From an uncultured Collinsella sp. (lineage in GTDB: Bacteria > Actinomycetota > Coriobacteriia > Coriobacteriales > Coriobacteriaceae), in assembly GCA_938023085.1 (NCBI GenBank), contig CALHDP010000137.1:1-31375 (forward strand): DNA of 31,375 bases, written 5' to 3'. The translations under genes were made by a program, and so were the position numbers. Position 1 is the stretch's first letter; each line of letters starts with the position of its first letter. Below are positions 22,045 to 29,403 of this stretch, one piece after another. Under the pieces are notes generated by a model. It was not told the origin of the DNA. It made no database searches and saw only the letters and a program-made list of their open reading frames with translations.

Positions 22045-22953
22045 ATGATCAAACTTGTGCTGACCGATATGGACGATACGCTGATTCCAGCCGGGCATGA
22101 CGGCGCCAGCGACTACGCCATTGAGGGTATTCATGCCATGCAGGCGGCGGGTCTGCACTTTGGGCCGGTTTCGGGTCGTCAGCCGTCCGCGATGGGCTGG
22201 ATGTTCAAAAACCGTTCCGAGTGTTTTTCGACCGGTGCGTTCTGTAACGGCCAGGTGATGTTTGTCGACGGCGAAGTAGTCGCTTCGCGTGCAATCGACA
22301 ACGATGCTCTGATGCGTTTGGCCGACTATCTGGAGCAAGAGACCGACGATACATTTCTAAAAGTCTATAGCCTGGGCGATGACTTTTGGGGCAACGATGC
22401 CTATTGCGTGACGAGCAATCCCGAGCGTGTGCGTCGCGCTATGGAGTCGGGCGGCAATGCGTGGCTCAAAGGCGAAGAGGCCCCGTGTCGTCCCGTCGTC
22501 GATGGCGCGCCGGTGTTTAAGGCGAATATCTGGAGTGCCCGTTCGCGTGAGGAGCTCGCGGAGCTACGCGAGCGCGTTGCCGTTGAGGTGCCGGAACTCT
22601 CGCTTGTGTTTCCCAACAACCGAGTGCGCCTGTTCGACATCCTTCCGGATGGTTGGGACAAGGGCTGCGCTGCGCTGGAGCTGGCGCGCGCCTTGGGCCT
22701 GACGCCCGACGAGGTGGCCGTATTTGGCGATTCCGATAACGATCTGCCCATGATCGATGCCGTTCCCAACTCCGTTGCAGTCGCCAATGCCAATGAGGCC
22801 GTCACGGCTGCCGCGCGCTGGCATATCGGCGCCGCGGCAGATGATGCGGTCGCCGGGGCTCTGCATCAGATTGCCGCCTGCGCCGCGACGGGGGAGATGC
22901 CGCCGTTTATGCGTCAGGAGGGTGCAGCCGACGCGAATTTCGCGAACAGCTAA
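22045..22953 (+). CDS. HAD-superfamily Cof-type phosphatase
   Basis: 302 residues. Motif I is DMDDT (8-12) with the nucleophile Asp8 and acid Asp10. Motif II is the GPVSGR serine region, motif III is the K in PDGWDKGCA, and motif IV is GDSDNDLPM. The large cap between motifs II and III (about residues 85-195) is of the Cof/C2B type. It hydrolyses phosphate esters of sugars or cofactors; the true substrate cannot be predicted. ATG 22045 follows GGGGGA. The gene is ten bases ahead of the LysR gene, so the two are probably co-transcribed. It is divergent from the thiM riboswitch leader; a weak plus-strand promoter may overlap 21986-22015 (TTGTTC, TACAAT). Confidence 0.82.
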   Translation: MIKLVLTDMDDTLIPAGHDGASDYAIEGIHAMQAAGLHFGPVSGRQPSAMGWMFKNRSECFSTGAFCNGQVMFVDGEVVASRAIDNDALMRLADYLEQETDDTFLKVYSLGDDFWGNDAYCVTSNPERVRRAMESGGNAWLKGEEAPCRPVVDGAPVFKANIWSARSREELAELRERVAVEVPELSLVFPNNRVRLFDILPDGWDKGCAALELARALGLTPDEVAVFGDSDNDLPMIDAVPNSVAVANANEAVTAAARWHIGAAADDAVAGALHQIAACAATGEMPPFMRQEGAADANFANS

Positions 22954-22963
22954 GGAGACAGCC

Positions 22964-23860
22964 ATGAAGCTCCAGCAGCTCAGATATGTCGTCAAAGTTG
23001 CCGAATGCGGCAGCATTACCGAGGCCTCGCGCCGTCTCTTTGTGTCGCAGCCTTCGATTACCGCGTCGATTCGCGATCTCGAAAACGAGATGGGTGTGCA
23101 CATCTTTGAGCGCACCAACAAGGGCGTCATTGTGTCCGAGGAAGGCGAGACCTTCTTGGGCTATGCGCGCCAGGTACTCGACCAGGCCGACCTGCTCGAG
23201 GGCAAGTACAAGGGCGCATCTGAGCAGGTGCCGCACTTTAGTGTGAGCTGCCAGCATTATTCCTTTGCCGTCAACGCGTTTGTCGATGTGATCCGCGAGT
23301 TCGATGCCGCGCGTTACGACTTCACCCTGCGCGAGGAGCAGACTCACGAGATTATCGAGGATGTCGCGCATATGAAAAGCGAACTGGGCATCCTGTACTT
23401 ATCCGAGCATAACCGCGAGGTCATCGAGCGCATGCTGGTGGCCAACGAGCTCGTGTTCGAAGGACTCTTCTGCGCCACGCCGCATGTCTTCGTCTGCGCC
23501 GACCATCCGCTGGCGGACCGCTCCAGCGTGACGCTCGAGGATCTGAAAGACTACCCGTTCCTGTCCTACGAGCAGGGCAGCTACAACTCGTTTTACTATT
23601 CCGAGGAGCTGACCTCGACGTTCGAGCGTCGCAAAAATATCCGCGTGCGCGACCGTGCGACGTTGTTCAATTTGGCCATGGGCCTCGACGGCTACACGGT
23701 ATGCTCGGGCGTGATCAGCCACGAGCTCAACGGCCCCGGCATTATCTCGATTCCGCTCGACGTGGACGAGTACATGGAGATTGGCATCATCACGCGCAAG
23801 AACACGACGCTTACGCGCTACGGTCGGGCCTATATCGACGCGATTCGTCAGCATATCTAG
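22964..23860 (+). CDS. LysR-family transcriptional regulator
   Basis: 298 residues from ATG 22964, with AAGGAGA six bases upstream. A longer in-frame ORF begins inside the HAD gene but has no ribosome-binding site. The N-terminal winged helix contains GSITEASRRLFVSQPSITAS (about residues 18-37), the standard LysR recognition region. It is followed by a linker helix and a periplasmic-binding-like effector domain (about 90-298) with ATPHVFVCADHPLADRSSV. Effector identity is unknown. The MetE-like gene starts 155 bases downstream in the same direction, and its promoter has a GATATAG-N7-CTATATC site near -66, where LysR activators normally bind. A methionine/homocysteine or related cue is therefore plausible but unproven. 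Confidence 0.87.
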   Translation: MKLQQLRYVVKVAECGSITEASRRLFVSQPSITASIRDLENEMGVHIFERTNKGVIVSEEGETFLGYARQVLDQADLLEGKYKGASEQVPHFSVSCQHYSFAVNAFVDVIREFDAARYDFTLREEQTHEIIEDVAHMKSELGILYLSEHNREVIERMLVANELVFEGLFCATPHVFVCADHPLADRSSVTLEDLKDYPFLSYEQGSYNSFYYSEELTSTFERRKNIRVRDRATLFNLAMGLDGYTVCSGVISHELNGPGIISIPLDVDEYMEIGIITRKNTTLTRYGRAYIDAIRQHI

Positions 23861-23908
23861 GCTGCTGTGCTCCGCACGGTTCAAGTCTCTTTATGACAGT
23901 CCAGACTG

Positions 23909-23929
23909 ATATAGGAAACAGCTATATCA
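23909..23929. promoter_or_regulatory. LysR-type binding site (T-N11-A) upstream of the MetE-like gene
   Basis: GATATAG and CTATATC are perfect 7-base arms around a 7-base spacer. The dyad fits the T-N11-A LysR consensus. Its centre at 23919 is about 66 bases before the start point predicted from the promoter at 23950-23978. Confidence 0.55.
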
Positions 23930-23949
23930 AACTGTTATAAACGTATATT

Positions 23950-23978
23950 TTACGATGGTCATATGAGCGCTCATACTC
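23950..23978 (+). promoter_or_regulatory. Promoter with embedded 14-base palindrome, MetE-like gene
   Basis: TTTACG (23950-23955), a 17-base spacer and CATACT (23973-23978) read as a sigma-70 promoter about 38 bases before the start codon. A perfect palindrome TATGAGCGCTCATA occupies 23963-23976 and overlaps the -10, a position suited to a repressor. Confidence 0.5.
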
Positions 23979-24015
23979 TGTCCCAGTAAAGCAACCAATG
24001 CAAAGGGAGATATCT

Positions 24016-25149
24016 ATGAGCACTTCGATTCAACCGAACGCGCCGTTTCGCGCCGATATCGTCGGCAGCTTTCTTCGTCCGCAGGCTGTAAAGGACGCCC
24101 GTGCCGCCTATGTCGCGGGTAAACTCGACGCTTCCGGCCTTAAGGCCGTCGAGGACGATGCCATTCGCGATTTGGTGGCCAAGCAGAAGGCCGCCGGCCT
24201 GCAGGTGATCACCGATGGCGAGTTCCGCCGCAGCTACTGGCACCTCGATTTTATGTGGGGCCTTAACGGCATTGAGCGCCGCACCTCACGCACGGGTTAT
24301 ATGTTCCATGACGAGGAGACGACGGCCGACACCGCCGTGGTTACCGGTCCCATTAGCGGCGAGAACCACCCGTTCGTCGAGCATTTTAAGTTCGTCAAGG
24401 CGCTTGAGGAGGAGGGCCAGGTCGCACGCCAGACCATTCCGGCGCCGATCCAGACGTTCTCCGAAGTCACGCTCGACCGCTGCGACGGCCAGCAGGAGAG
24501 CCTGCGTGCCGTCTATAAGACCGATGAGGAACTTGCCGACGCCATTGCGGCCGCTTATCGCACGGTGATCGCCGACCTGTACGCAGCAGGCTGCCGCAAC
24601 ATCCAGTTTGATGACTGCACCTGGGGCATCTACTGCGATATCGATTTTGTCGCCAAAACCGGCATGAGCCCGGTTGACTTGCAAAAGGTGTCCGAGCTAG
24701 GTGTGGCGCTCAACAATGCCGCAATCGCGGACAAGCCCGACGATCTGGTCATCAACACGCATGTGTGCCGCGGCAACTACCACTCCACCTATGCTTTTGA
24801 AGGCGGCTACGACCCTATCGCTCCGTATCTGTTCGCACATGAGAACGTCGATGCGTTCTATCTGGAGTTCGACACACCCCGCGCCGGCGGTTTTGAGCCG
24901 CTCAAGTACGTTGCCCCGGGCAAGAAGGTCGTGTTGGGCTTGGTAACCACCAAGGCGGCTGAGCTTGAGGACGAAGACGTTATCGTCGAACGTATCCATG
25001 AGGCCGCAAAGTACGTGCCGCTCGAGAACCTGTACCTGTCGCCCCAGTGCGGCTTTGCCAGCTGCGAGATTGGCAACAAGCTGACCGAGGACGAACAGTG
25101 GGCGAAGATCGCGCTGGTCAAGCGTATTGCCGAGCGCGTTTGGAAGTAG
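24016..25149 (+). CDS. MetE C-terminal-domain-like methyltransferase (YxjG/YxjH type)
   Basis: 377 residues from ATG 24016, with AGGGAG six bases upstream. It resembles the C-terminal half of cobalamin-independent methionine synthase: FRADIVGSFLRP, ITDGEFRRSYWHLDF, PAPIQTF, NIQFDDCTWG, VINTHVCRGNY, FYLEFDTPRAG and LSPQCGFAS. The zinc ligands expected in the family, His and Cys (HVC), Glu (LEFD) and a later Cys (QCGF), are all visible. Stand-alone C-terminal MetE proteins transfer methyl groups to thiols such as homocysteine, but the methyl donor differs among members and cannot be told here. Regulation by the adjacent LysR protein is likely. Confidence 0.85.
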   Translation: MSTSIQPNAPFRADIVGSFLRPQAVKDARAAYVAGKLDASGLKAVEDDAIRDLVAKQKAAGLQVITDGEFRRSYWHLDFMWGLNGIERRTSRTGYMFHDEETTADTAVVTGPISGENHPFVEHFKFVKALEEEGQVARQTIPAPIQTFSEVTLDRCDGQQESLRAVYKTDEELADAIAAAYRTVIADLYAAGCRNIQFDDCTWGIYCDIDFVAKTGMSPVDLQKVSELGVALNNAAIADKPDDLVINTHVCRGNYHSTYAFEGGYDPIAPYLFAHENVDAFYLEFDTPRAGGFEPLKYVAPGKKVVLGLVTTKAAELEDEDVIVERIHEAAKYVPLENLYLSPQCGFASCEIGNKLTEDEQWAKIALVKRIAERVWK

Positions 25150-25272
25150 CGCTAGCGTTTGCAGGTGGCGGCGCGTGCGAGGCATGGCGTATCGCGTACA
25201 ATGGTTCGGATCGTATCGATCGGGCAGGTTATCCGATATGCCTGATCGCCCTTCCATCATGAAAGGACTTCC

Positions 25273-25326
25273 ATGTCCCAATCCTCGACGCCCGCCGTAT
25301 CTAAACTCGAGGAGACTGTCGAATAG
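25273..25326 (+). CDS. 17-codon orphan ORF with strong ribosome-binding site
   Basis: ATG TCC CAA to GAA TAG encodes 17 residues (MSQSSTPAVSKLEETVE), six bases after GAAAGGA. It lies between the MetE-like stop and a terminator hairpin, in a 238-base gap. It reads like the N-terminus of a larger protein, so it may be the stub of a decayed gene or a leader peptide. No protein family is recognisable at this length. Confidence 0.3.
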   Translation: MSQSSTPAVSKLEETVE

Positions 25327-25346
25327 TAGTTGTGTTCAGCTAAATC

Positions 25347-25389
25347 AAAAAATGGCGTCCATGCGCATGTACGCGTGGACGCCATTTTT
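25347..25389. terminator. Bidirectional terminator
   Basis: AAAAATGGCGTCCA pairs with TGGACGCCATTTTT over 14 base pairs, extended inside by GCG/CGC, with A- and T-runs on both ends. It is placed between the MetE-like/orphan ORF side and the convergent esterase gene, whose stop codon lies inside the T run. Confidence 0.85.
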
Positions 25390-26101
25390 AATGCGTCAGT
25401 ATCCAGTGGATGCCGCGCGCCATGCGCAGGTCAGTTTGGGCAAAATGATTGCCGGGGTTGAGCTCCAGCGTTGTTGGGATGTCGCGCTCGATAAACAGCT
25501 CTTCCATCGCGCGCGTATCGTCGAGTACGTGCCGCATCATGCGGTTGGGCGTCTTGGTTTCCTTTTTACCGAGCGACAGATAGGCGGCGTCGGGCGTAGC
25601 CGTCATCGTGCGCTCGCGCGCGTAGTCGATAAAGCCGGGGAACCACAGCGACCCCGATGCACTCGCTGCGCGCTCAAAGACATCTGTTTGCCAAAGTGCC
25701 CACAGTGCAAAAAGACCCGCCAACGAGTAGCCGGCAACGCCGCGCCAGGCAGGCGGTTGCGGGAGCGATGATTCGGCCTGGGGGATTATCTGCTTCAACA
25801 ACTCGTCAAGAAAACCAGCAGCCTGTCCGCCAAAGGGCTCGCTATCGCGTACGGTACCATCGCATGCCCAGGGGCTCAGCTCGCGATTCCAATCGAGCCC
25901 TCCAATGGCGACAAGGGTGAACGGCGGGCAGTCGAGCTCTCGGCAGCGCTCGTAGACTTTACTACCGTCGCCCATAACCACGGGGAGATAGATGACGGGC
26001 GCGCCTTCCGCACGCTCTGAATAAACGGTTATCTGCTTATGATGCGCTTCCAAGGCAGGCTTCTCTCGGTGTTGTGATATTGACAGCCTCAATTGTCGCA
26101 C
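25388..26101 (-). CDS. Alpha/beta-hydrolase esterase (Fes/IroE-like putative esterase family)
   Basis: 237 residues. The nucleophile elbow is GYSLAG (Ser inside), preceded by a WRGVAG strand and followed by LFALWALWQTDVFERAASASGSLWFPGF, a layout typical of esterase D / enterochelin-esterase-like enzymes. The His candidate lies in LNPGNHFAQTD near the C-terminus. There is no signal peptide, so it is probably cytoplasmic. The GTG at 26101 has no clear ribosome-binding site; an in-frame TTG at 26053, with GAGAGAAG upstream, is an alternative start. It is convergent with the MetE-like gene. No siderophore genes are near, so the substrate is unknown. Confidence 0.75.
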   Translation of the reverse strand: MRQLRLSISQHREKPALEAHHKQITVYSERAEGAPVIYLPVVMGDGSKVYERCRELDCPPFTLVAIGGLDWNRELSPWACDGTVRDSEPFGGQAAGFLDELLKQIIPQAESSLPQPPAWRGVAGYSLAGLFALWALWQTDVFERAASASGSLWFPGFIDYARERTMTATPDAAYLSLGKKETKTPNRMMRHVLDDTRAMEELFIERDIPTTLELNPGNHFAQTDLRMARGIHWILTH

Positions 26102-26128
26102 GCTGGCACGGGGGCAGACGCTAAAAGA

Positions 26129-26163
26129 AAGGCGCGGAGCCGCTCGATGCGATTCCGCGCCTT
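26129..26163 (-). terminator. Terminator of the purine permease gene
   Basis: AAGGCGCGGA and TCCGCGCCTT form a perfect 10-pair stem with a 15-base loop, followed on the minus strand by TCTTTTAG. It lies 28 bases after the permease stop. Confidence 0.8.
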
Positions 26164-26190
26164 GTTGTTTTGCTTTAGCAGACTATGCCG

Positions 26191-27501
26191 TTACGCCACG
26201 AAGAAGTAGACGAGGAAGGCGAGGGCTGCGATCCACATGAGCGGCTTGATCTTGGAGGCCTCGCCCTTAAAGAGTGCGACGATCACGTAGGCGATAAAGC
26301 CCAGACCAATGCCGGCAGAGATGGAGTAGGTGAAGGGCACGCCGGCGACAATCATGAACGCCGGGAAACCCTGCGACACGTCGGACCAGTCGATCTCGGA
26401 GGCCTCGCTCATCATGAGGTAGCCGACGTAGACCAGAGCACCGCAGGTGGCGGCGCTGGAAACGATGGTGACGATGGGGGAGAAGAACGCGGCGAGAATG
26501 AACAGCACGCCGGTGGTGACGGAGGTGAGGCCCGTGCGGCCACCGTCGGCTGCGCCAGAGGTGGACTCGACGAAGGTGGTGATGGAGGAGACGCCCATGA
26601 AACCGCCCACAGCAGCGGCGGCGGAGTCGACGATTAGGATCTCCTTGATATTCTCGACGTTGCCGTCGTCGGTGAGGAACTCGCCCTGCTTGGCCACGGC
26701 CATCGCGGTGCCCATGGTGTCGAAGAAGTCACTCATGAGCAGCGAGAACGAGATGACGAGGAGCGCGGGGTCGGTAAGGACCTTGACGATGGCGGGCATG
26801 CCGCCGGCGTCGGCGATGGGGCCACCGATGCTCGAGAAGTCGAGCGGGGCGATGATACCGGTCGGAGCCTGGGTCACACCTAGGGGGATACCGGCGATGA
26901 CGGCGACGACGATGCCGATGAGCAGCGAGCCGGGGACGTTGCGGCAGGCGAGGGCGACCGTCACCAGGATGGAGATGATGCCGACGATGAAGGTGGGGGA
27001 GGTGATGTCGCCCAGACCGACGAGTGTACCGGCGCCAGCGGTGATAATGCCGGCATCGCACAGGCCAATCATGGCGATGAACAGGCCCAGACCCACCGAG
27101 ATGGCGTGACGCAGGACAACCGGGATGGCGTCCATGATGGCCTCGCGCAGGCCACAAAGCACGAGCAGCAAGATGACGACGCCCTCAAGGAAGATGACGC
27201 TCATGGCCACGTGCCAGTCACCGCCGCAGACGGTGGTGGTGATTCCGGCGATCATCGTGTTGACGCCTAAGCCCGACGCGCAGGCGAGCGGGCGGTTGGC
27301 GAAGATGCCCATGCAGATGGTCATGATGCCGGCGCCCAGGCAGGTGGCGCAGGCGAGCGCTCCTGCATCGATGCCAGCGCCCGAGAGCACCGCGGGGTTG
27401 ACGGCGATGATGTAGGCCATCGCCAGGAATGTTGTCAGTCCAGCGCGGAGTTCGGTCCCGATTGTGGACTTGCGCTCGCTGACGTGAAATAGTTCGTCCA
27501 T
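26191..27501 (-). CDS. NCS2-family adenine/guanine/hypoxanthine permease (AzgA/PbuG-like)
   Basis: 436 residues from ATG 27501, with AAGGAAAGGG five bases upstream. It is strongly hydrophobic with about 12-14 membrane helices. Hallmarks of the AzgA branch are an N-terminal TELRAGLTTFLAMAYIIAVNP, GLGVNTMIA, MSDFFDTMGTAMAVAKQ and the paired TTFVESTSGAADGGRTGLT (substrate and proton path). These proteins take up purine bases by proton symport. I searched the 180-base leader for a purine riboswitch and saw no conserved aptamer bases. It is monocistronic, flanked by a terminator and divergent from the deformylase-like gene. Confidence 0.87.
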   Translation of the reverse strand: MDELFHVSERKSTIGTELRAGLTTFLAMAYIIAVNPAVLSGAGIDAGALACATCLGAGIMTICMGIFANRPLACASGLGVNTMIAGITTTVCGGDWHVAMSVIFLEGVVILLLVLCGLREAIMDAIPVVLRHAISVGLGLFIAMIGLCDAGIITAGAGTLVGLGDITSPTFIVGIISILVTVALACRNVPGSLLIGIVVAVIAGIPLGVTQAPTGIIAPLDFSSIGGPIADAGGMPAIVKVLTDPALLVISFSLLMSDFFDTMGTAMAVAKQGEFLTDDGNVENIKEILIVDSAAAAVGGFMGVSSITTFVESTSGAADGGRTGLTSVTTGVLFILAAFFSPIVTIVSSAATCGALVYVGYLMMSEASEIDWSDVSQGFPAFMIVAGVPFTYSISAGIGLGFIAYVIVALFKGEASKIKPLMWIAALAFLVYFFVA

Positions 27502-27694
27502 GCATACCCTTTCCTTGTTCGGCCCCGAGTTTAGGCCGATTGACACGAACGCTCCCACTATAGCCCCTTTACGACGCTGTTGTTCCTCGCATGTTGATGT
27601 TCGGCGCTTCGTAGCAGACGGACGGTATTTTTCGCATGAAAATGTGTGGGTACCGTATACTTAAGCGGTTACAACGACCCCTATGGAGGAACGT

Positions 27695-28114
27695 ATGATT
27701 AAAGAGCTTTGCCACGACGAGGCTATCCTGTCCCAGCGTTGCGAGGTTGCGACCGTCGAGGACGAGTCGGTCGCACAGGACCTGATCGATACCATCAAGT
27801 CGCTCGACGATGCCGGCTGCCTTGCCGCTAACCAGATTGGCGTTACCAAGAAGGTTTGCGTCTATCTGGACGACGCCGGCGAGCCCCACGTGCTCTACAA
27901 CCCCCGTCTGGTGTTTGGCCTGGGCGCCAGCAAGATGGAGGAGAGCTGCCTGACGCACGAGGAGGTCACCAAGTCCACGCGCTATATCAAGTGCAAGGTT
28001 GCCTTTGACCAGATTGTCGACGGCAAGATGAAGGAGTGCCGCCGCGACTACGCGGGCTTTGAGGCGCAGATGATCCAGCATATGATCGATCACTGTCTTG
28101 GAAAGTTGGTCTAA
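27695..28114 (+). CDS. Peptide-deformylase-like protein lacking the catalytic glutamate
   Basis: 139 residues from ATG 27695, with GGAGGA five bases upstream. The three deformylase motifs are recognisable: GCLAANQIGV (motif I), EESCLTH (motif II, Cys as metal ligand) and QHMIDH (motif III). Motif III is normally QHExDH: the two metal-binding His remain, but the catalytic Glu is Met. A metal-bound but inactive or altered deformylase paralogue is inferred; the normal role would be removal of the formyl group from nascent proteins. The protein is shorter than typical deformylases (about 150-190). A -10-like TATACT lies at 27656-27661. Confidence 0.8.
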   Translation: MIKELCHDEAILSQRCEVATVEDESVAQDLIDTIKSLDDAGCLAANQIGVTKKVCVYLDDAGEPHVLYNPRLVFGLGASKMEESCLTHEEVTKSTRYIKCKVAFDQIVDGKMKECRRDYAGFEAQMIQHMIDHCLGKLV

Positions 28115-28215
28115 GGGGACCAAAGCACCGCACCTTGCCGCTCAATCGTCGCTCGCGTACCTTAAGTACGCTTCGCTCCTCTTTCGTGGCAATCTGCGGC
28201 ACTTTGACCCCTTAG
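28111..28215. repeat. Long imperfect inverted repeat / structured element
   Basis: Arms at 28111-28140 and 28186-28215 pair over nearly 30 bases (CTAAGGGG with CCCCTTAG, CAAAG with CTTTG, CCGCA with TGCGG, TTGCC with GGCAA). They enclose a second perfect palindrome, GCGTAC-CTTAA-GTACGC (28155-28171). The left arm overlaps the stop codon of the deformylase-like gene. There is no T tract, so it is not a simple terminator. It could be a MITE/REP-like repeat or a structured 3' RNA. Confidence 0.55.
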
Positions 28216-28358
28216 ACGACCTGCGGGGTTAACTTGGTTGAGTTTATCCTGCTTGAATAGTCTGGGCGTGACATTGTTGTCATGTCCGGGCTTTTGTGTT
28301 TAGTGCCTTTTTGTTTGGAGACAATGAAATTAGCAAGAACGTAAAGCTAGGAGGCGCT

Positions 28359-29324
28359 ATGTGTACGAGTATTCGATTTACCGATAATTCTGGCCACATG
28401 TATCTGGGCCGCAATCTCGACTGGAGCTTTGACTACGGCCAACAGGTTCGCGTGATGCCGCGCGGGTTTCACATTCCGTATTCGTTTATCGACGACGCGA
28501 CAGCGGCGCACGCGGTGATCGGTATGTGCATCGATTACAAGAACTACCCTATGTTCTTCGATTGCGGCAACGATGCGGGCCTCGCCGTGGCGGGTCTCAA
28601 TTTCCCGGGTTATGCCGAGTATGCCGAGGACCCTGTCGACGGCAAGACCAATATCGCGGCCTATGAGTTCCCCCTGTGGGTGGCAGCGACGTTCTCGACG
28701 GTCGATGAGGTCGAGGCCGCGCTGCGCGACACGGTGATTGTCGCCAAATCTGCCGGAGAGGGGCTGGGCGTGTCGCTGCTCCATTGGATTATCGGCGACA
28801 GCCAGCGCAGCATCGTGGTCGAGATGATGGCTGACGGCCTGCATGTATACGACGATCCGGTCGACACCCTTGCCAACCAGCCGACCTTCCCGTGGCACAT
28901 GGAAAACCTGCGCACCTATATCACCGCCACAAGCGATTTTCCGCAGACGGCGACATGGCGTGGCGCCGAGCTCAAGCCCTATGGAGCCGGTGCCGGCATG
29001 CGCGGCATTCCGGGCGATTGCTATTCGCCGAGCCGTTTTGTAAAGGCGGCGTACCTCAATGCCAATTACCCGCAAAAGGAGAGCGAGACCGAAAACGTCG
29101 TTCGCATGTTCCGCTCGCTCGAGGGCGTGGTGATGATCGAGGGAGCGTCCAGGATGGGCGATGGCAAGTTCGAGAAGACTATCTACACCGGATGCTTTAG
29201 CGCGCGCACGGGCAATTATTACTACGCGATGTATGGGGATCCGTCGATTCGCTACGTGAGCCTGATGGATGCCGAGGGCGCGAGCCCCGATAGGCTCGTG
29301 GTTCCCGAGCCGCGTCGTTCGTAG
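28359..29324 (+). CDS. bsh: Choloylglycine hydrolase family enzyme (bile salt hydrolase / penicillin V acylase)
   Basis: 321 residues from ATG 28359, with AGGAGG five bases upstream; a longer in-frame ORF lacks one. It is an N-terminal-nucleophile hydrolase: Cys2 becomes the nucleophile after Met removal. Arg18 and Asp21 (LGRNLDW) sit at the exact positions used in bile salt hydrolases, with Asn81 (LNFPGY), Asn173 (LANQPTF) and Arg226 (YSPSRF) completing the active site. The family deconjugates glycine- or taurine-linked bile acids, or cleaves penicillin V; a gut setting favours the former. No signal peptide is seen, so it is cytoplasmic. It ends before a strong terminator shared with the Kup gene. 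Confidence 0.88.
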   Translation: MCTSIRFTDNSGHMYLGRNLDWSFDYGQQVRVMPRGFHIPYSFIDDATAAHAVIGMCIDYKNYPMFFDCGNDAGLAVAGLNFPGYAEYAEDPVDGKTNIAAYEFPLWVAATFSTVDEVEAALRDTVIVAKSAGEGLGVSLLHWIIGDSQRSIVVEMMADGLHVYDDPVDTLANQPTFPWHMENLRTYITATSDFPQTATWRGAELKPYGAGAGMRGIPGDCYSPSRFVKAAYLNANYPQKESETENVVRMFRSLEGVVMIEGASRMGDGKFEKTIYTGCFSARTGNYYYAMYGDPSIRYVSLMDAEGASPDRLVVPEPRRS

Positions 29325-29345
29325 CCGTTAGCTTTACCGCAATGC

Positions 29346-29385
29346 AAAGCGGCCCTGCGTCTCCCGTGAGGTGCAGGGCCGCTTT
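29346..29385. terminator. Bidirectional terminator between bsh and kup
   Basis: AAAGCGGCCCTGC and GCAGGGCCGCTTT form a perfect 13-pair stem with a 14-base loop. CGTTGATTTG follows on the plus strand, and TTGCATTGC on the minus strand. Both neighbouring genes end within 22 bases of it. Confidence 0.85.
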
Positions 29386-29403
29386 CGTTGATTTGTGACG
29401 TCG

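Noticed and set aside
22757..22963. N-terminal extension of the LysR protein reaching into the HAD gene
   Set aside because: The extension is the out-of-frame HAD sequence; ATG 22964 has a good ribosome-binding site and the standard LysR start.
27502..27694. Purine riboswitch before the AzgA-like permease
   Set aside because: The conserved purine aptamer core bases were not found on the minus strand.
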